From: Armatimonadota bacterium
Lineage (GTDB): Bacteria > Armatimonadota > Zipacnadia > Zipacnadales > FEN-943
Length of the DNA stretch: 13,088 bases
Reading direction: 5' to 3'
NCBI GenBank assembly: GCA_026419655.1
Contig: JANZZA010000238.1
Coordinates: 1 to 13,088, forward strand
Position 1 is the stretch's first letter; every line of letters starts with the position of its first letter. Below are positions 11,962-13,088 of the stretch, piece by piece. Under the pieces are notes generated by a model. That model did not search any database. It was not told the DNA's origin and worked only from the letters and a program-made list of their open reading frames with translations. Position numbers and translations under genes: made by a program.

Positions 11962-12798
11962 TCAAGATTGACCCAGCTCACGGCTGCGCTCGGTGGCTCT
12001 GACCACGGCCTCGATAAGGGCAGCCCGCAGGCCACCAGCCTCAAGCGCCTTTAATCCAGCGATAGTAGTACCGGACGGCGAAGCCACGCGGTCTTTCAGC
12101 AGCCCCGGATGCTCGCCACGCTCAAGTACATACTTACCCGCGCCCATGACGGTTTGGGCAGCGAGGGTGAGGGCCTGCTGTCGCGGCAGGCCTGCAGCTA
12201 CTCCGCCGTCGGCGAGGGCTTCTATCACCAGGGCGACAAAAGCTGGCCCGCTGCCCGAAAGCCCGGTCACTGCGTCCAGCAAACGCTCCTCGACGGGCAC
12301 GGCGATCCCCACCGCGTCGAGCAGCGAAAGCGTGTAGCACTGCTGGGCCTCAGTCACCTGGGGCGAGAAGGCCACACCTGACGCCGCGGCCCCCACCAGG
12401 CAGAGGATGTTGGGCATGACGCGGGCCACTGCCAAGTCTGGATGGGTGAGCGATTGTAGCCGCCTGATGCTCACGCCTGCGGCTATGGAAATGAGCAACA
12501 TACCGGGTTGCCAAGCGCCGCGGACAGGCTCCAGGGCGGCAGCAAGCTGCTGAGGTTTCACCGCCACCAGAACCGTATCGGCCGAGGAAACCACCTCTGC
12601 GTTGTCCCTACCTGCAGCCACGCCCAGCTCGCCGCAGACGGCGGCAAGCACGCTGGGCTCCGCGTCGTAGGCAATGACCTGGGCCGGATCAACTACGCCC
12701 GCCTGGATGCAGCCAGCCAGCAGAGCACGGCCCATGACACCGGTGCCGATGACACCGAAGCGGTACGGACGACTTTCGGTCTCACTCTGGCCAGACAT
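11962..12798 (-). CDS. proC: Pyrroline-5-carboxylate reductase
   Basis: ProC reduces pyrroline-5-carboxylate to proline with NAD(P)H, the last step of proline synthesis. The product is 278 aa, the normal length. The Rossmann motif is GVIGTGVMG at 15-23, followed by VLVAVKPQ, RVMPNILCLVGAAASGVAF and SGSGPAFVALVIEALADGG. The P5CR signature LLKDRVASPSGTTIAGLKALE is complete, with Ser where many members have Gly (SPGGTT). I chose the ATG at 12798 because the family begins just before the Rossmann strand. The open frame further upstream to 12945 runs over sepF and has no similarity. AGGAAG lies about 11 nt upstream. The gene overlaps the sepF end by 17 nt and is followed 7 nt later by yggT, an arrangement seen in several SepF-bearing lineages. 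Confidence 0.96.
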   Translation of the reverse strand: MSGQSETESRPYRFGVIGTGVMGRALLAGCIQAGVVDPAQVIAYDAEPSVLAAVCGELGVAAGRDNAEVVSSADTVLVAVKPQQLAAALEPVRGAWQPGMLLISIAAGVSIRRLQSLTHPDLAVARVMPNILCLVGAAASGVAFSPQVTEAQQCYTLSLLDAVGIAVPVEERLLDAVTGLSGSGPAFVALVIEALADGGVAAGLPRQQALTLAAQTVMGAGKYVLERGEHPGLLKDRVASPSGTTIAGLKALEAGGLRAALIEAVVRATERSRELGQS

Positions 12799-13088
12799 CG
12801 TCGCCACGGCTTCCTGCGGGCGCCGCGCCACCGTAGAGGCCGGCATCAGCAGCTCGTGAATGCCGGTCGTGGCCCAGTGCCTCGATGGGCATGGTGGCTG
12901 GCGCACATGCGTACACGCGGGCCGCGACCTTGCGAATGAAGCCACCTAGGGCGTAGCACACGCCGCCCAGGAAGTCCCGGATGCGCTGGGCCTCGGTGGC
13001 GTCGGCTCCCTCGAGGCTGACAATCACGGGATTGCCCTGCTTGAGGCGGTCGGCGATGGCCTCGGCTTCGTCTAGTTTGCGTGGCTCC
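12782..13088 (-). CDS. sepF: Cell division protein SepF, partial (5' end beyond the window)
   Basis: About 102 C-terminal residues are visible. The frame reads EPRKLDEAEAIADRLKQG, NPVIVSLEGADATEAQRIRDFLGGVCYALGG, then IRKVAARVYACAPATMPIE. This is the conserved SepF core, whose strand-helix-strand fold dimerises and polymerises and binds the FtsZ C-terminus. SepF anchors the Z-ring to the membrane through an N-terminal amphipathic helix, which lies outside the window. The core normally ends near the PxTMPIE strand; here another ~31 residues follow (HDRHSRAADAGLYGGAA...DDVWPE), of low complexity and with no known role. The stop at 12782 lies inside proC, so the two genes overlap by 17 nt. Confidence 0.93.
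   Translation of the reverse strand, partial: EPRKLDEAEAIADRLKQGNPVIVSLEGADATEAQRIRDFLGGVCYALGGFIRKVAARVYACAPATMPIEALGHDRHSRAADAGLYGGAAPAGSRGDDVWPE

Overview
The window is about 60% G+C by eye and gene-dense. It comes from a bacterial chromosome, with no phage, plasmid or complete insertion-sequence genes visible. The gene set (sepF-proC-yggT-yggU; ileS-traR/dksA-lspA-lgt-rluA) and a type-1 IleS with a C-terminal zinc site resemble the order seen in Bacillota (Clostridia-like) and related lineages that use SepF. The exact phylum cannot be fixed from this window, and the high G+C and several odd domain layouts suggest a less-studied group.

Right block (13088 to 8217, minus strand): a compact operon-like run of sepF (cut by the window edge), proC, yggT, a CPBP intramembrane protease with an unusual N-terminal helical domain, yggU (DUF167), an unrecognised four-helix membrane protein, and a zinc-dependent medium-chain alcohol dehydrogenase. 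Neighbouring genes overlap or lie within a few dozen bases. The block joins cell division (SepF), proline synthesis (ProC), membrane genes and an oxidoreductase.

Middle block (5866 to 7643, plus strand): a CcrM/HinfI-like GANTC adenine methyltransferase without the usual C-terminal RAMA domain, then a TatD-family metal-dependent hydrolase. Between tatD and the convergent dehydrogenase lie about 570 bp of non-coding DNA. It holds three consecutive units of about 123 bp with inverted terminal repeats, which look like a nested or tandem MITE family.

Left block (5184 to 1, minus strand): ileS, a TraR/DksA-type zinc-finger protein, lspA, lgt and an RluA-family pseudouridine synthase (cut by the window edge). 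All are tightly spaced or overlapping, and ileS has a good promoter. LspA and Lgt together carry out lipoprotein maturation at the membrane.

The 680-bp gap between ileS and the divergent methyltransferase is the most unusual part. It carries the ileS promoter, a 9-bp perfect hairpin in the ileS leader, a 230-bp imperfect palindrome able to fold into a long rod (candidate non-coding RNA or MITE), and four GANTC sites. By hand count GANTC is otherwise scarce in the window, so this gap may be a target of the adjacent methyltransferase.
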